From an uncultured Myxococcales bacterium (GTDB taxonomy: Bacteria; Myxococcota_A; UBA9042), in NCBI GenBank assembly GCA_903955385.1, contig CAJBNH010000114.1, positions 1 to 35,700 on the forward strand: a stretch of DNA of 35,700 bases, in the 5' to 3' direction. The number at the start of each line of letters is the position of its first letter. Positions within the stretch are counted from its first letter, which is position 1. The notes beneath the pieces are model-generated. The model saw nothing but the letters and a program-made list of their open reading frames with translations. It was not told the DNA's origin and did not search any database. The translations under genes were made by a program, and so were the position numbers. Below are positions 25,023-33,102 of the stretch, one piece after another.

Positions 25023-26990
25023 CTAGCGAACATAGCCCTCCCACTCCGACGGACTCGACGGATTGCTCCCCGAGCTGATGGGCGTGTGCCTGCCCGACAC
25101 GTACGTGGGCACGGGACCCAAGCCGCCGCCGTGGGTGATCTCGGCCCAGCCGTTGGCCATGGTGTCGGCGCCGCCGCCGGTGATGCGGATGCCCCCGCTG
25201 GCGGCCTCGAAGCCGGCGCACGTGTAGCCGCTGAGCACCGAGCTGTCGGTCTTGCCCCACCCTCCGACGGCCGGACAGATGTCGCTCTTGACCCGCATGC
25301 GGACGTCGCAGGGCACGGCCGAGCCCTTGACCGCCTGGTTCATCTCCAGGCTCATCCACCAACTCGTCGTCGGCGCCCGCATCACGTGGGTGCGGTAGTC
25401 CACTTCCTTCATCGACGACCACGCCAGGCTGGTGCTGCACGCTGCCCCTGAAATCGAGGACTTGCCGCTGCCGCAGTGGAGCATGAAGCCGCCCACGACG
25501 CCGGTGCCAAAGTCCTCGGTCTGGTTGCAGTAGACTTGGATGGCCGAGGCCATGCCGCCCCACTTCAACCAGTACTCGCCGTTGGTCTTGGTGCCGCCCG
25601 CCAGCACGGCCTTGCAGTGCTCTGCTGGCTTGGACGGGTCGGTGCCGACCGGGATCGGGCAGTCGCCGGGACAGGTGTTGGCGTTCTCGTTCTTGTCGGG
25701 CTGGCAAGTGCCGTCGCCGCAGGTCTTGCACGTCTTCGAGCAGCCGTCGCCGTCCTGCTGGTTCTTGTCGTCGCAATCCTCTTTGCCTGCCCACACATAG
25801 CCGTCGCCGCAGGTGGCGATCACGCACGCGACGCAGGCGTCGGTCGTAGTGGCGTTGCCGTCGTCGCACTGCTCGCCCGAGTCGACCACGAGGTCACCGC
25901 ACGTCGCCTTCTTGCAGGTCGGTCGGCACTTGTCGGGCAGGTTGGCGTTGTTGGCGCCGTCGTCGCACTGCTCGCCCGTGTCGGGGATGCCGTCGCCGCA
26001 CGCGGGCTTCTGGCACGTCGTGCGGCACTTGTCGGGCAGGTTGGCGTTGTTGGCGCCGTCGTCGCACTGCTCTAGCGCTTCCTGCGCACCGTCGCCGCAC
26101 ACCGGCTTGTACATCACCTCGCGCCACAGCGACTTCGACAGCACGTACACACCGCCCGTGTCCTTGCGGTACACGATCTGGCCGTCGGACTTCAGGCTCT
26201 GCATCTCGTTGGCGTTCGCGGCGATGCGCACCATCACGGCGGGCGCACCGTCGATGCACGTGGTGCCGACGCCCGACGCGAGGTCGAGTCCGCAGGCCGC
26301 CGCCGGCACCTTGCCGATGCCCACGCGCTTGCCGCTGACGGTCAGCGCGCCCGTCAAAGCGTCGAGCACGCCCTGCACCGACTGGCTGATGCCGCCCGCC
26401 GCCACGGCGACGTTGCTGGCGGTCATCACGCCGTTCGCCAGATGGTCCAGCGTCACGCAGCCGGTGCACGCCAGGTTGGCGGCCGGCCCCCCGGGAGTCT
26501 TGGCCCCCGCCGCCGCAAAGCCGAGCGCCGTCGCGGGCACCGAGCCGTCGACCAACTGCTTGCCGTCGATCTTGCCCGTGAGCGCGGCCGCGGTCAGGGC
26601 GTGAAAGGCCAGCGGAGTCGCGCCGATCCGCACGCGCGGCAGCTCCGGGTCCACGCCGATGCGCACGCCAATCCACAACTCGGGGTGCACAGAGAACAAG
26701 TCGGGCGACAGCACGGTGCCCTGGCCCAGCAGCGTAGAGAAGTGCGCCTTCTCGACCTTGACGTCGATTTGCGTCTCCTTCCACACCGACTCCTGTGCGT
26801 CGGCGGCGGAATACAGTGCAAACGTCATCACATAGCTGCCGTCGGACGCGGCACCGCCGCCCGTGGCGAACAACGCGCCCTCGACGGTCAAGACGGGGCC
26901 GGCCAACGCCGTCGCCGCGGCGAACAGGCCGAAGGCACAGGCGCACACGCACGCCCGAGCGAACGAACGGATTGCAGTGTTCTGGGTCAT
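25023..26990 (-). CDS. Secreted Cys-rich DUF4215-repeat protein with fibrinogen-like C-terminus
   Basis: A 655-residue precursor with ATG 26990 (GAGG upstream) and a signal peptide ending ATALA at residue 30. Residues about 31-140 form a beta domain (LTVEGALFATGGGAASDGSY, SVWKETQIDVKVEKAHFS) shared with the secreted protein at 31105. A stalk follows, then DUF4215 repeats at about 297-440, each with CGDGxxDxGEQCDDGN-type spacing. Residues about 445-655 have GGTKTNGEYWLKWGG and FMLHCGSGKSS, resembling fibrinogen-like C-terminal domains that bind sugars. DUF4215 repeats are frequent in Myxococcota surface proteins. A role in adhesion or surface display is inferred. Confidence 0.85.
   Translation of the reverse strand: MTQNTAIRSFARACVCACAFGLFAAATALAGPVLTVEGALFATGGGAASDGSYVMTFALYSAADAQESVWKETQIDVKVEKAHFSTLLGQGTVLSPDLFSVHPELWIGVRIGVDPELPRVRIGATPLAFHALTAAALTGKIDGKQLVDGSVPATALGFAAAGAKTPGGPAANLACTGCVTLDHLANGVMTASNVAVAAGGISQSVQGVLDALTGALTVSGKRVGIGKVPAAACGLDLASGVGTTCIDGAPAVMVRIAANANEMQSLKSDGQIVYRKDTGGVYVLSKSLWREVMYKPVCGDGAQEALEQCDDGANNANLPDKCRTTCQKPACGDGIPDTGEQCDDGANNANLPDKCRPTCKKATCGDLVVDSGEQCDDGNATTTDACVACVIATCGDGYVWAGKEDCDDKNQQDGDGCSKTCKTCGDGTCQPDKNENANTCPGDCPIPVGTDPSKPAEHCKAVLAGGTKTNGEYWLKWGGMASAIQVYCNQTEDFGTGVVGGFMLHCGSGKSSISGAACSTSLAWSSMKEVDYRTHVMRAPTTSWWMSLEMNQAVKGSAVPCDVRMRVKSDICPAVGGWGKTDSSVLSGYTCAGFEAASGGIRITGGGADTMANGWAEITHGGGLGPVPTYVSGRHTPISSGSNPSSPSEWEGYVR
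25924..26072 (-). repeat. 50-bp perfect direct repeat inside the DUF4215 gene
   Basis: The 50 bp at 25924-25973 recur exactly at 26023-26072, 99 bp (33 codons) apart, encoding the block EQCDDGANNANLPDKCR. Identity at the DNA level points to a recent in-frame duplication or gene conversion of one DUF4215 unit. Confidence 0.9.
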
Positions 26991-27171
26991 GGCAACGACC
27001 TCGTTCGGAAGTCTTCGGGCCGCCAGAACGGGGGGAAGGAGGGAGAAATGGCGGCTCCGCGCGCCGACATCTTCACACTTCTACCGATTTTGCGAAAGCC
27101 TTGGTCGAACCGCGAGGTCGCACGGCCCCCTGAACGCTCCCCTCGTCACGCCGGTCTCGTTGACCCGGACG

Positions 27172-27354
27172 ACACCTGTTTTGCGGCAGGTGATCGTGCC
27201 AATCCCGCTGCTGGCGGTGCTACCCGGCTTTCTCGTGCTCGACGGCGTGTGGGGGGCAGGGCCGATCGCCGACGGCGTCGCGGCGCTGCTGACGGGTGGG
27301 GCGCTGGTGTGGCAACTGCAAAGGTTGGGGGCGGGTCGGGGCGTCCGTCCGTAG
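27172..27354 (+). pseudogene. Relic of the C-terminus of a MATE efflux transporter
   Basis: The frame ending at TAG 27354 reads VLRQVIVPIPLLAVLPGF, then LDGVWGAGPIADGVAALLTG. This is the last-helix region of MATE/NorM transporters (R-Q, I-P-L-L, G-x-x-G-V-W-x-A-x-P-x-A-D). The upstream part of the frame is unrelated and only about 60 residues of a 450-residue protein remain. The spacer 27355-27713 has no other gene. Confidence 0.55.
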
Positions 27355-27459
27355 CGACAGGCAAGGGGAACCCGACGGGCGAGAGCCTGTCCCTACCCGC
27401 TCTACAGTGTCACGCGGCCGCCTTGCCATGGCCCTGACGCTTGCCTGCCCATCGGTTCC

Positions 27460-27486
27460 ACTGATATACAGGGCGCAGGTATCAGT
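27460..27486. repeat. 7-bp inverted repeat upstream of the DUF4402 gene
   Basis: ACTGATA (27460-27466) and TATCAGT (27480-27486) form a perfect dyad with a 13-bp centre in a locally less GC-rich patch about 230 nt before the DUF4402 start. It could be an operator or a small hairpin; only the symmetry is observed. Confidence 0.3.
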
Positions 27487-27713
27487 CGGGACTTCCTTCT
27501 CCCATGGTTGTGCGCCTCGCGCCGACCGTCTGAAGCCTCTCGTTCGCGCTCTCGGATACTTCGCGCGGCCATGGCCACCGCCTGCCCCGCCCCTTCCGCT
27601 GCCCGACAGCCGGTCCCCCCGATGCCTACGCCTCCCGCACCTTGCCGTGCGAGGTCGTCGCCGATGCGGCCATTGCGTGCCGCGCGTCGCTGGGACCCCG
27701 AAAGGACTCGCCC

Positions 27714-28250
27714 ATGATGTCCCTTTGCCGGTCGCGTCGGTCTGCCGCCGTCGTCTGTGCCGTCGGCCTCTTGCTCACGCCCGCTGCCCAGGCGGTCACG
27801 TGCACGGGAACGGCCACGCTGGTCATCGTCTCGCCGCTGTCGGTGGCCGAGCAGACGCAAGCCCACTTCGGCGCCATCACGCCGCCCACCTTCGGCGAGC
27901 AGACCTACTCGCTCTCTGCGATCACCGGCAGGGTGACCTCTGGCGACGAGGCGGATGGCGAGGTGATGGATGCAAGCGGGCGGGCGGGCGTCTTCCTCAT
28001 CCACGGCGTCGCCAACCTGGCCGTCACGGTAACGGCACGGATCCAGCCGTTCGATGCGGGGTCGATCACCGTGGATTCCACCGAGATCTTCGCGCGGAAC
28101 GCGCACGCGTTGGGCGGTGGCTCGCTCGAGGCCAACCTGGATGGCGCCGGCGGACTGTCGGTCCAGATCGGCGGGGTGATTCGGGTTTCGCCAGGGGAAC
28201 CCGAGGGTTGGCAATCCGCACAGGTCACGCTGACGGTCGTATACCAGTAG
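27714..28250 (+). CDS. DUF4402 domain secreted protein
   Basis: A 178-residue precursor. The ATG at 27714 (AAAGGA 8 nt upstream) is preferred over 27642 because it opens directly into the signal peptide SAAVVCAVGLLLTPAAQA. The mature part is strand-rich, beginning VTCTGTATLVIVSPLSVAEQ, with the AHFGAITPPTFG motif (F-G-x-I) and an ending of the form LTVVYQ, as in DUF4402 proteins, which are small beta-sandwich surface or pilus-like proteins. No chaperone-usher genes are seen nearby. Function is unknown. Confidence 0.8.
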   Translation: MMSLCRSRRSAAVVCAVGLLLTPAAQAVTCTGTATLVIVSPLSVAEQTQAHFGAITPPTFGEQTYSLSAITGRVTSGDEADGEVMDASGRAGVFLIHGVANLAVTVTARIQPFDAGSITVDSTEIFARNAHALGGGSLEANLDGAGGLSVQIGGVIRVSPGEPEGWQSAQVTLTVVYQ

Positions 28251-28362
28251 ACGTCAACGCGGAAGGGCTGCCGCGCAAGGCTACGGACAGGCCAGACCGA
28301 TCTCGACGGCCCCTCGCGCAGCTTGGGATCTGGCCGACCACGCCGGCACGCAGCGGCTGCTG

Positions 28363-29043
28363 TCACTCCATCGAATACGTGTTGCCCAGCTCGTCTTGCA
28401 CGACCGTCGCATCGCCCGCAGCCGCCAGTAGATTCAAGTTGTTAGCCAGGGTGCGCGGCGCGTAGGTCCAGCCGGTCGGTAGCCCCGTCAGCTTCGGCCC
28501 TAGACCGGCCAGATCCTCGATCGTTAGCGCCGCTTTCTGCGCGCTGTACGACTGCATCACATACGCGTGGCCACTCGGGTCGTGCAATTCGTATGCCGAC
28601 TGCCCCGCGAGCCAGTGGAATGCGCTTTGCCGGTGAATCGTGTGCAGCTGGTACGGCTGCTGCATCGTCGACAAGTCGGTCAGCGGCACATCCATCTGAC
28701 CCGCCATGCGCATGTCGATGCCGCCAAAGGATTTGACGGCCGTGTCTTGCAGAATCGACCCGGCCAGCGAATCCACCGTCCAGTACCGCGGACCGTTCAG
28801 CACCACGACAGCGGCGCCCGCAGCCGCCTTGAGCGCAGAAACTTCCAGGGCCTGCCATGCGGCGTCCGGGCAGCTGCGATCAGAAATGCGACCCGTCGTC
28901 ATTTCATTCACGATTTCAAAGTCATCGGCGCATTCTTTTAGCAACAGGGTGCGCCCTTTCTGCCACCCGGCGGACGCGTCGTTTGGCGTGGGTCGAGGCT
29001 TCGTGTAGACGGAGGTTTGACAGCTCACCCTCGACGCGTGCAC
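28363..29043 (-). CDS. Protein of unknown function
   Basis: Up to 226 residues. The start is uncertain: GTG 29043 has no clear ribosome-binding site, TTG at codon 34 has AAAGGG 9 nt upstream, and an ATG lies at codon 47 or 48. No signal peptide or membrane helix is visible. The sequence looks like a real, conserved soluble protein: VVVLNGPRYWTVDSLAG, DVPLTDLSTMQQPYQLHTIH and AYVMQSYSAQK have the mix of aromatic and invariant-looking residues seen in enzymes, and the frame is much longer than chance. I do not recognise the family. Its neighbours (DUF4402 gene and fatty-acid hydroxylase) give no hint. Confidence 0.6.
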   Translation of the reverse strand: MHASRVSCQTSVYTKPRPTPNDASAGWQKGRTLLLKECADDFEIVNEMTTGRISDRSCPDAAWQALEVSALKAAAGAAVVVLNGPRYWTVDSLAGSILQDTAVKSFGGIDMRMAGQMDVPLTDLSTMQQPYQLHTIHRQSAFHWLAGQSAYELHDPSGHAYVMQSYSAQKAALTIEDLAGLGPKLTGLPTGWTYAPRTLANNLNLLAAAGDATVVQDELGNTYSME

Positions 29044-29072
29044 GCCGACACGGGGAGAGTCGGAGGAGGACG

Positions 29073-29804
29073 ATGCAGCCGCTGGCCCAAGCAGAAGCCC
29101 TGTTGCAGCAATGGCTGCTCGGGCTGGGTCCTGTCGAGGCCGCCGGATGGGCGGTCCTGCTGAACCTGGCGCAAGTGCTGGCGTGCGTGGTCGGCGGCTG
29201 GGCGTTGCAGCGGCCGTGGCCGGACCGCCGGATCGCCCCCGCTCCGCCGGCTCTGACCGTGGCAGAGGTCCAGACCACCGCCTTGACGGTGCTGGGTAGC
29301 GCCGCCATCACCTGGCTGGGCTGGTGGGCCTTCTGCATGGGCTGGATCGTCGTTGTGCCGACCTCGGGTCCCCTGCGCGCGGTCGGGGACGCGGTCGGGC
29401 TGCTGCTGACGATGGATGCAGCGCTGTACGCAGGTCATCGGATGGCGCACTGGGGGCCCCTGTTCGGGCGGGTCCACGCCCTGCACCACCGCTATTCGCT
29501 GGTCAGACCCTTGACCCTGTTCGTCGTTCATCCCGCCGAAGTGCTGGGGTTCGGCGGGCTGTGGTTGGGGGTCCTGGCGCTGTGGCAGCCGTGCTGGAGC
29601 GGCATGATTGCCTACCTGATGCTCAACGGGATTTGGGGCACCTTGGGGCACTTTGGCATGGAGCTGCTGCCGGGAGGCCCCGCCCTGCTGACCGGGGGGC
29701 GCCACCACGCCGACCATCACCGGTACCCGCATGGCAATTTCGGATTCTATACGAACCTCTGGGACCGCCTGTTGGGCAGCCGATTGCCCCGACCAGAGCG
29801 TTAG
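29073..29804 (+). CDS. Fatty-acid hydroxylase / sterol desaturase superfamily protein
   Basis: A 243-residue membrane protein with ATG 29073 behind GGAGGA. Four or five hydrophobic helices surround the three histidine clusters of the superfamily: HRMAH (H-x3-H), HALHH (H-x2-H-H) and HHADHHRYPHGNFG near the C-terminus. These ligate a diiron centre that hydroxylates or desaturates a lipid using O2. The segment after the last cluster, FYTNLWDRLLGSR, is also typical. It is slightly shorter than most members. The lipid substrate cannot be told from sequence. The upstream gene is divergent and the downstream one convergent, so it is a single-gene unit. Confidence 0.9.
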   Translation: MQPLAQAEALLQQWLLGLGPVEAAGWAVLLNLAQVLACVVGGWALQRPWPDRRIAPAPPALTVAEVQTTALTVLGSAAITWLGWWAFCMGWIVVVPTSGPLRAVGDAVGLLLTMDAALYAGHRMAHWGPLFGRVHALHHRYSLVRPLTLFVVHPAEVLGFGGLWLGVLALWQPCWSGMIAYLMLNGIWGTLGHFGMELLPGGPALLTGGRHHADHHRYPHGNFGFYTNLWDRLLGSRLPRPER

Positions 29805-29953
29805 GGCACCCATCGGTTGCCGGCCCCGTCGCCTCGCTTGCAGAAGTGCGCCGTTCGACCTCCTGGGCCACGTACCGCTCGATGCGCTCCTGCGCGCCTT
29901 CGGAGACGTTCCGCGGGATCAAGGGGTCCACCGTGGGGCTTCGGCCGCGGCCG

Positions 29954-30439
29954 TCACGGCAAGAACCGCGCCCGCTCGCTTGGGGTCGGCAGCCGGCACG
30001 TCTCCTTGCGCCCGAACCAAGCGAAGCGATTCCGGGCGACCCAGCCGTACACCGCGTCGCGGACCGGCCGTGGCACCAGGCGCAGCACGAACAGCCCGCG
30101 CCAGACGCCGCCGAGCTGCCAGGCAATGCGCAGAGCGGCGTCAGACCCGTGCCAGACGCTACCCTGCATCGCCAAAACTACCGAGTCCGGGTCACCCTCG
30201 GGCTGCAGTCCCAACAGCGTGCGCGCCGTCTCGCCCTGCAACGGGCTGAAGCGCAGCACTTGAGCGCGGTCGTGGCGCATCAGGAATTCCATGGACCGGC
30301 TGCACAGCGCGCAATAACCGTCGAAGAACACCACGGGCGGCGGATCGACCAAGCGCTGCGGCCAGATGCGTCGTGCACCCAGCAGCAAGGCTGTCAAACC
30401 CAGCAAGCACGCGAGGACGGTCCAGAGGCAAGCGCTCAT
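29954..30439 (-). CDS. DCC-family thiol-disulfide oxidoreductase-like protein (DUF393)
   Basis: A 161-residue protein from ATG 30439; a TTG 36 nt upstream would add a Cys-rich dozen residues. Residues about 5-22 form a membrane anchor (LWTVLACLLGLTALLL). The DUF393 core begins VVFFDGYCALCSRSMEFL, with the D40-G-x-C43-x-x-C46 motif, followed by FSPLQGETARTLLG and the helical SVWHGSDAALRIAWQLGG. The YRLP-type end is RLPTPSERARFL. Proteins of this family have a thioredoxin-like fold; a redox role is inferred. The spacer 29805-29953 downstream shows no gene. Confidence 0.88.
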   Translation of the reverse strand: MSACLWTVLACLLGLTALLLGARRIWPQRLVDPPPVVFFDGYCALCSRSMEFLMRHDRAQVLRFSPLQGETARTLLGLQPEGDPDSVVLAMQGSVWHGSDAALRIAWQLGGVWRGLFVLRLVPRPVRDAVYGWVARNRFAWFGRKETCRLPTPSERARFLP

Positions 30440-30705
30440 GGCACGCAGGGAAGCAGGGCAGAGTGGGCAGGGCAAGCATCATCGCGAGTTTCCTTGTGAT
30501 TACAACGGTCAAGAGCGCGCGGCGGCCGCCGAAGTCGCCATTCCTGAACGCCGCGTGCGGGGTCGCATCACCCCGCCTGATCCTGTTGCCGCGCGGCACT
30601 TTGGCTCAGCGAGCGATCAGGGGCGATGGCCTCACGCTCGCCCACCAACTCCGCCCTCGCACCTCGCCCGCCCGCCAAGCCCGGGCCGGCGAGTCCACCA
30701 CAGCC

Positions 30706-30781
30706 GAAGGTGGCGTACGACCGCCGCCGCCCGGAGCTCACCGCGCTGCACCAGGCAGTCGCCGAGGGTTGGCCGCAACTG
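30706..30781 (+). pseudogene. Relic of the N-terminus of an IS91-type transposase
   Basis: The frame reads PKVAYDRRRPELTALHQAVA. The Y-x-R-R-x-P-E-x-T-x-L-x-x-x-V pattern is how IS91-family zinc-binding transposases begin; after about 25 residues the similarity ends where the IS66-like relic on the other strand begins. The DNA upstream to 30440 is without a gene. Weak evidence because of its small size. Confidence 0.4.
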
Positions 30782-30913
30782 CGCGAAAGCAGCGAACGCC
30801 AGTCCGCGCTGGCCTGCCGCGGCGAGGGCGGCGCGGGCCTCGGCCTCGGTCCACGGGTCACGCAGCGAAGACCGGCGCGGTTCGTAGGGAGCGATCGGGC
30901 TGACATCGAGCAC
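30780..30913 (-). pseudogene. Relic of the N-terminus of an IS66 TnpA-like accessory protein
   Basis: A minus-strand frame with GTG 30913 and a strong GAGGAGGT upstream encodes RDPWTEAEARAALAAAGQ, then GLAFAAFAQ. It resembles the helix-turn-helix start of IS66 TnpA proteins (W-x-E-A-E-A-R, S-G-L-S-x-x-x-F-A). Similarity stops near 30780, where the IS91-like relic begins on the plus strand. Confidence 0.42.
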
Positions 30914-31005
30914 AGCTGACACCTCCTCGAGGGAAGTGTCGGTCAGCGCGTGCGCGGCGGAGAGGCGGGGACTTCTGGGCGGTTACGGCGCACGCACCAT
31001 GACTA

Positions 31006-31034
31006 TTGCAATTCATGTTTATTTGTGTTAATTT
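31006..31034 (+). promoter_or_regulatory. Sigma70-like promoter of the tail-collar protein gene
   Basis: TTGCAA (31006-31011), exactly 17 nt, then TAATTT (31029-31034), within a 40-bp AT-rich island that stands out in this GC-rich window. It lies about 70 nt before the ATG at 31105. Both the spacing and the local composition support a real promoter. Confidence 0.6.
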
Positions 31035-31104
31035 ATGTGCACGTTGCGCTTGAGCCGCGATGCGGCCGGACAGTCTCGAATATGACTTCCATAGGGGTTC
31101 ATCA

Positions 31105-32847
31105 ATGTTGGGTATCCTTCCGTCATGCCGGTTCGGGACGCGCACCAGCGCACGAATTGCCGCCGTTGCGGCGGCGCTCGGTGTCTTGTGTGCCTCCGCA
31201 TCCGCAAACGCCGCCGTCCCGGCCACGGCCCAAGTCGAGGGAGTGCTGGCTACGAGCAGTGGCGGCGCGGTGGCCGACGGCGACTACGAGATGATCTTTG
31301 CCCTGTACAAGGACGCCGAGGGCGGCAGCGCCGTGTGGACCGAGGGGCCCGTCGCCACCGCGGTCCTCAATGGCGCGTTCAGCCACGAACTGGGTACCGC
31401 GTCGCCCCTGACCCAAGATGTGCTTACCGCGCTGACGGGCAAGGGTTACCTGTCACTCCAGGTGGGATCGGACCCAGAGTTGACGCGAAAGCCCTTGCGT
31501 TCTGCGCTGTTCGCGATGCGCACCGCCACCGCCGAAGCGCTTGACTGCTCCGGCTGCGTCGGTACCGGCCAGATGGACGCCGCCGTGCTCGCTCCCTATG
31601 CCAAGACGGCCGCGCTGGACGCCTACACCAAGACCGCAGACCTCGCCAAGGTCGCCACCACGGGCAAGTACGCAGACCTCGACGGCGGCCCCGACCTCTC
31701 TGCCTACGTCAAGGCGGCCTCGCTCGCCACGGTCGCCTTGTCGGGTGCGTATGCTGACCTGACCGATATTCCCGACCTGGCGGTCTACGCAAAGACCGCC
31801 GACCTGGCCAAGGTCGCAACCACCGGCCAGTACGCCGACCTCGATGGCGCCCCGACGCTGGCCAAGCTCGATGCCACCTGCGGTACGGGCCTCGTCGTCA
31901 GGGGGCTGAAGGCGGACGGTAGCTACGAGTGCGTAGTCGCGATGGACCCGGCGGCGCTGCCCAAGGACGGCCTGGACGAAATCTCGAACGGCTTGCTGTT
32001 CAACCAGTTCGACGAGGTGGCGACCAGCGCCAAGACCCCGGTCGCCATTCTCGACAACAACCCGGTGGGTATCAGCGACCTGATCGACGTGCCCGACTTC
32101 GGCGTGGCCCAGACGCTGACCATCTCAGCACACGTTGCCAACAGCGACACCAGCAATCTGGTGATCAACGTCATCGACCCGACCAGCACGAAGTTCGTGC
32201 TGTGGAGCAAGACGACCGAGGGCACGGCCGTGAAGACCACCTGGCCCACCGACACCAAGACCGTGTCCGGCGACCTGACAACCTGGGTAGGCAAGAATCC
32301 CAAGGGCAAGTGGTACATCGAGGTCATCGACACGGGGTTCCTGAACAACGGCATCGACGGCGAGATCGTCACGTGGTCGGTCAACGTCCAGACGCTCTCG
32401 GACAAGAAAGTACAGGTCAACGGCGACCTGGTCGTCACCGGGGCGCTGCTCGGCAACGCCGCGATTCCCAAGGGTGCGGTGATGCCGTTCAACCTGACGG
32501 TCTGCCCAGTGGGCTGGACCGAGCTTGTCGCCGCGCGCGGGCGTTACATCGTCGGTCTACAGGAGGGCGGCGCGGTGGCCAGTACGATTGGCAACCCGTT
32601 GGCCAACAATGAGAACCGCGCAATCGGTCAGCATTCCCACACCGCCTCCCAGGCCGCGCACACGCACGGCTACAACCGGCCGGAAGGCACGGTGCCCGGA
32701 CGTTGCTGCGGGTACACCGCGTACGCAGCCTACTTGGTCGACGCCACGACGGCCGCGGTCGCGCCTGCCGTGTCCGTCGCCGACGCCGGAACCGTGGCCG
32801 GTACCCCTGCGCCGTACATGCAGTTGCTGATGTGCACCAAGAACTGA
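31105..32847 (+). CDS. Secreted protein: shared N-domain, fibre-like repeats, P-like domain, phage tail-collar domain
   Basis: A 580-residue precursor; ATG 31105 follows AGGGGT and gives a signal peptide ending SASANA (about 36). Residues about 38-150 form the beta domain also found in the DUF4215 protein (VEGVLATSSGGAVADGDYEM, ALYKDAEGGSAVW). Residues about 170-252 hold three ~28-residue repeats (YTKTADLAKVATTGKYADLD) like those in tail fibres. Residues about 297-432 resemble a proprotein-convertase P domain. Residues about 452-580 are a tail-collar type end (IPKGAVMPFN ... CPVGW, GRYIVGL, GQHSHTASQAAHTH), with clustered His and C534-C535. There are no phage genes around it. Adhesion or surface display is inferred. 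Confidence 0.85.
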   Translation: MLGILPSCRFGTRTSARIAAVAAALGVLCASASANAAVPATAQVEGVLATSSGGAVADGDYEMIFALYKDAEGGSAVWTEGPVATAVLNGAFSHELGTASPLTQDVLTALTGKGYLSLQVGSDPELTRKPLRSALFAMRTATAEALDCSGCVGTGQMDAAVLAPYAKTAALDAYTKTADLAKVATTGKYADLDGGPDLSAYVKAASLATVALSGAYADLTDIPDLAVYAKTADLAKVATTGQYADLDGAPTLAKLDATCGTGLVVRGLKADGSYECVVAMDPAALPKDGLDEISNGLLFNQFDEVATSAKTPVAILDNNPVGISDLIDVPDFGVAQTLTISAHVANSDTSNLVINVIDPTSTKFVLWSKTTEGTAVKTTWPTDTKTVSGDLTTWVGKNPKGKWYIEVIDTGFLNNGIDGEIVTWSVNVQTLSDKKVQVNGDLVVTGALLGNAAIPKGAVMPFNLTVCPVGWTELVAARGRYIVGLQEGGAVASTIGNPLANNENRAIGQHSHTASQAAHTHGYNRPEGTVPGRCCGYTAYAAYLVDATTAAVAPAVSVADAGTVAGTPAPYMQLLMCTKN

Positions 32848-32937
32848 GGCCCTTGTACCGCAGATCCCGCCGACAGTGCCGACTTCGATGCACTCGACGA
32901 GCTTCCGCCGCTGGACCATGCCGCCTGACACTCAGGT

Positions 32938-33014
32938 AGTACCAGTTGCCAGATGCGCGGCACGGTGGTTCTCGCCGCTGCCCTCACGCCAGTCGGCGAT
33001 GCGGTGTCGACGTC
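32938..33014 (+). repeat. Dispersed intergenic repeat II, copy 2
   Basis: Matches 17807-17884 base for base over long stretches (GCACGGTGGTTCTCGCCGCT; CACGCCAGTCGGCGATGC). It lies downstream of the tail-collar gene and downstream, on the minus strand, of the nucleotidyltransferase gene ending at 33103. Confidence 0.75.
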
Positions 33015-33102
33015 GGCGGCGTGCGGAAGTGCGCGTGGTGGTTGAGGATCACTCTGGATGGTTTTCGAGGAGGCACCCACACACAGACGTCCTGCTTCGC
33101 CG

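Noticed and set aside
31105-32847. Prophage tail module
   Set aside because: The collar-type protein has a Sec signal peptide and no phage structural, lysis or integrase genes lie nearby.
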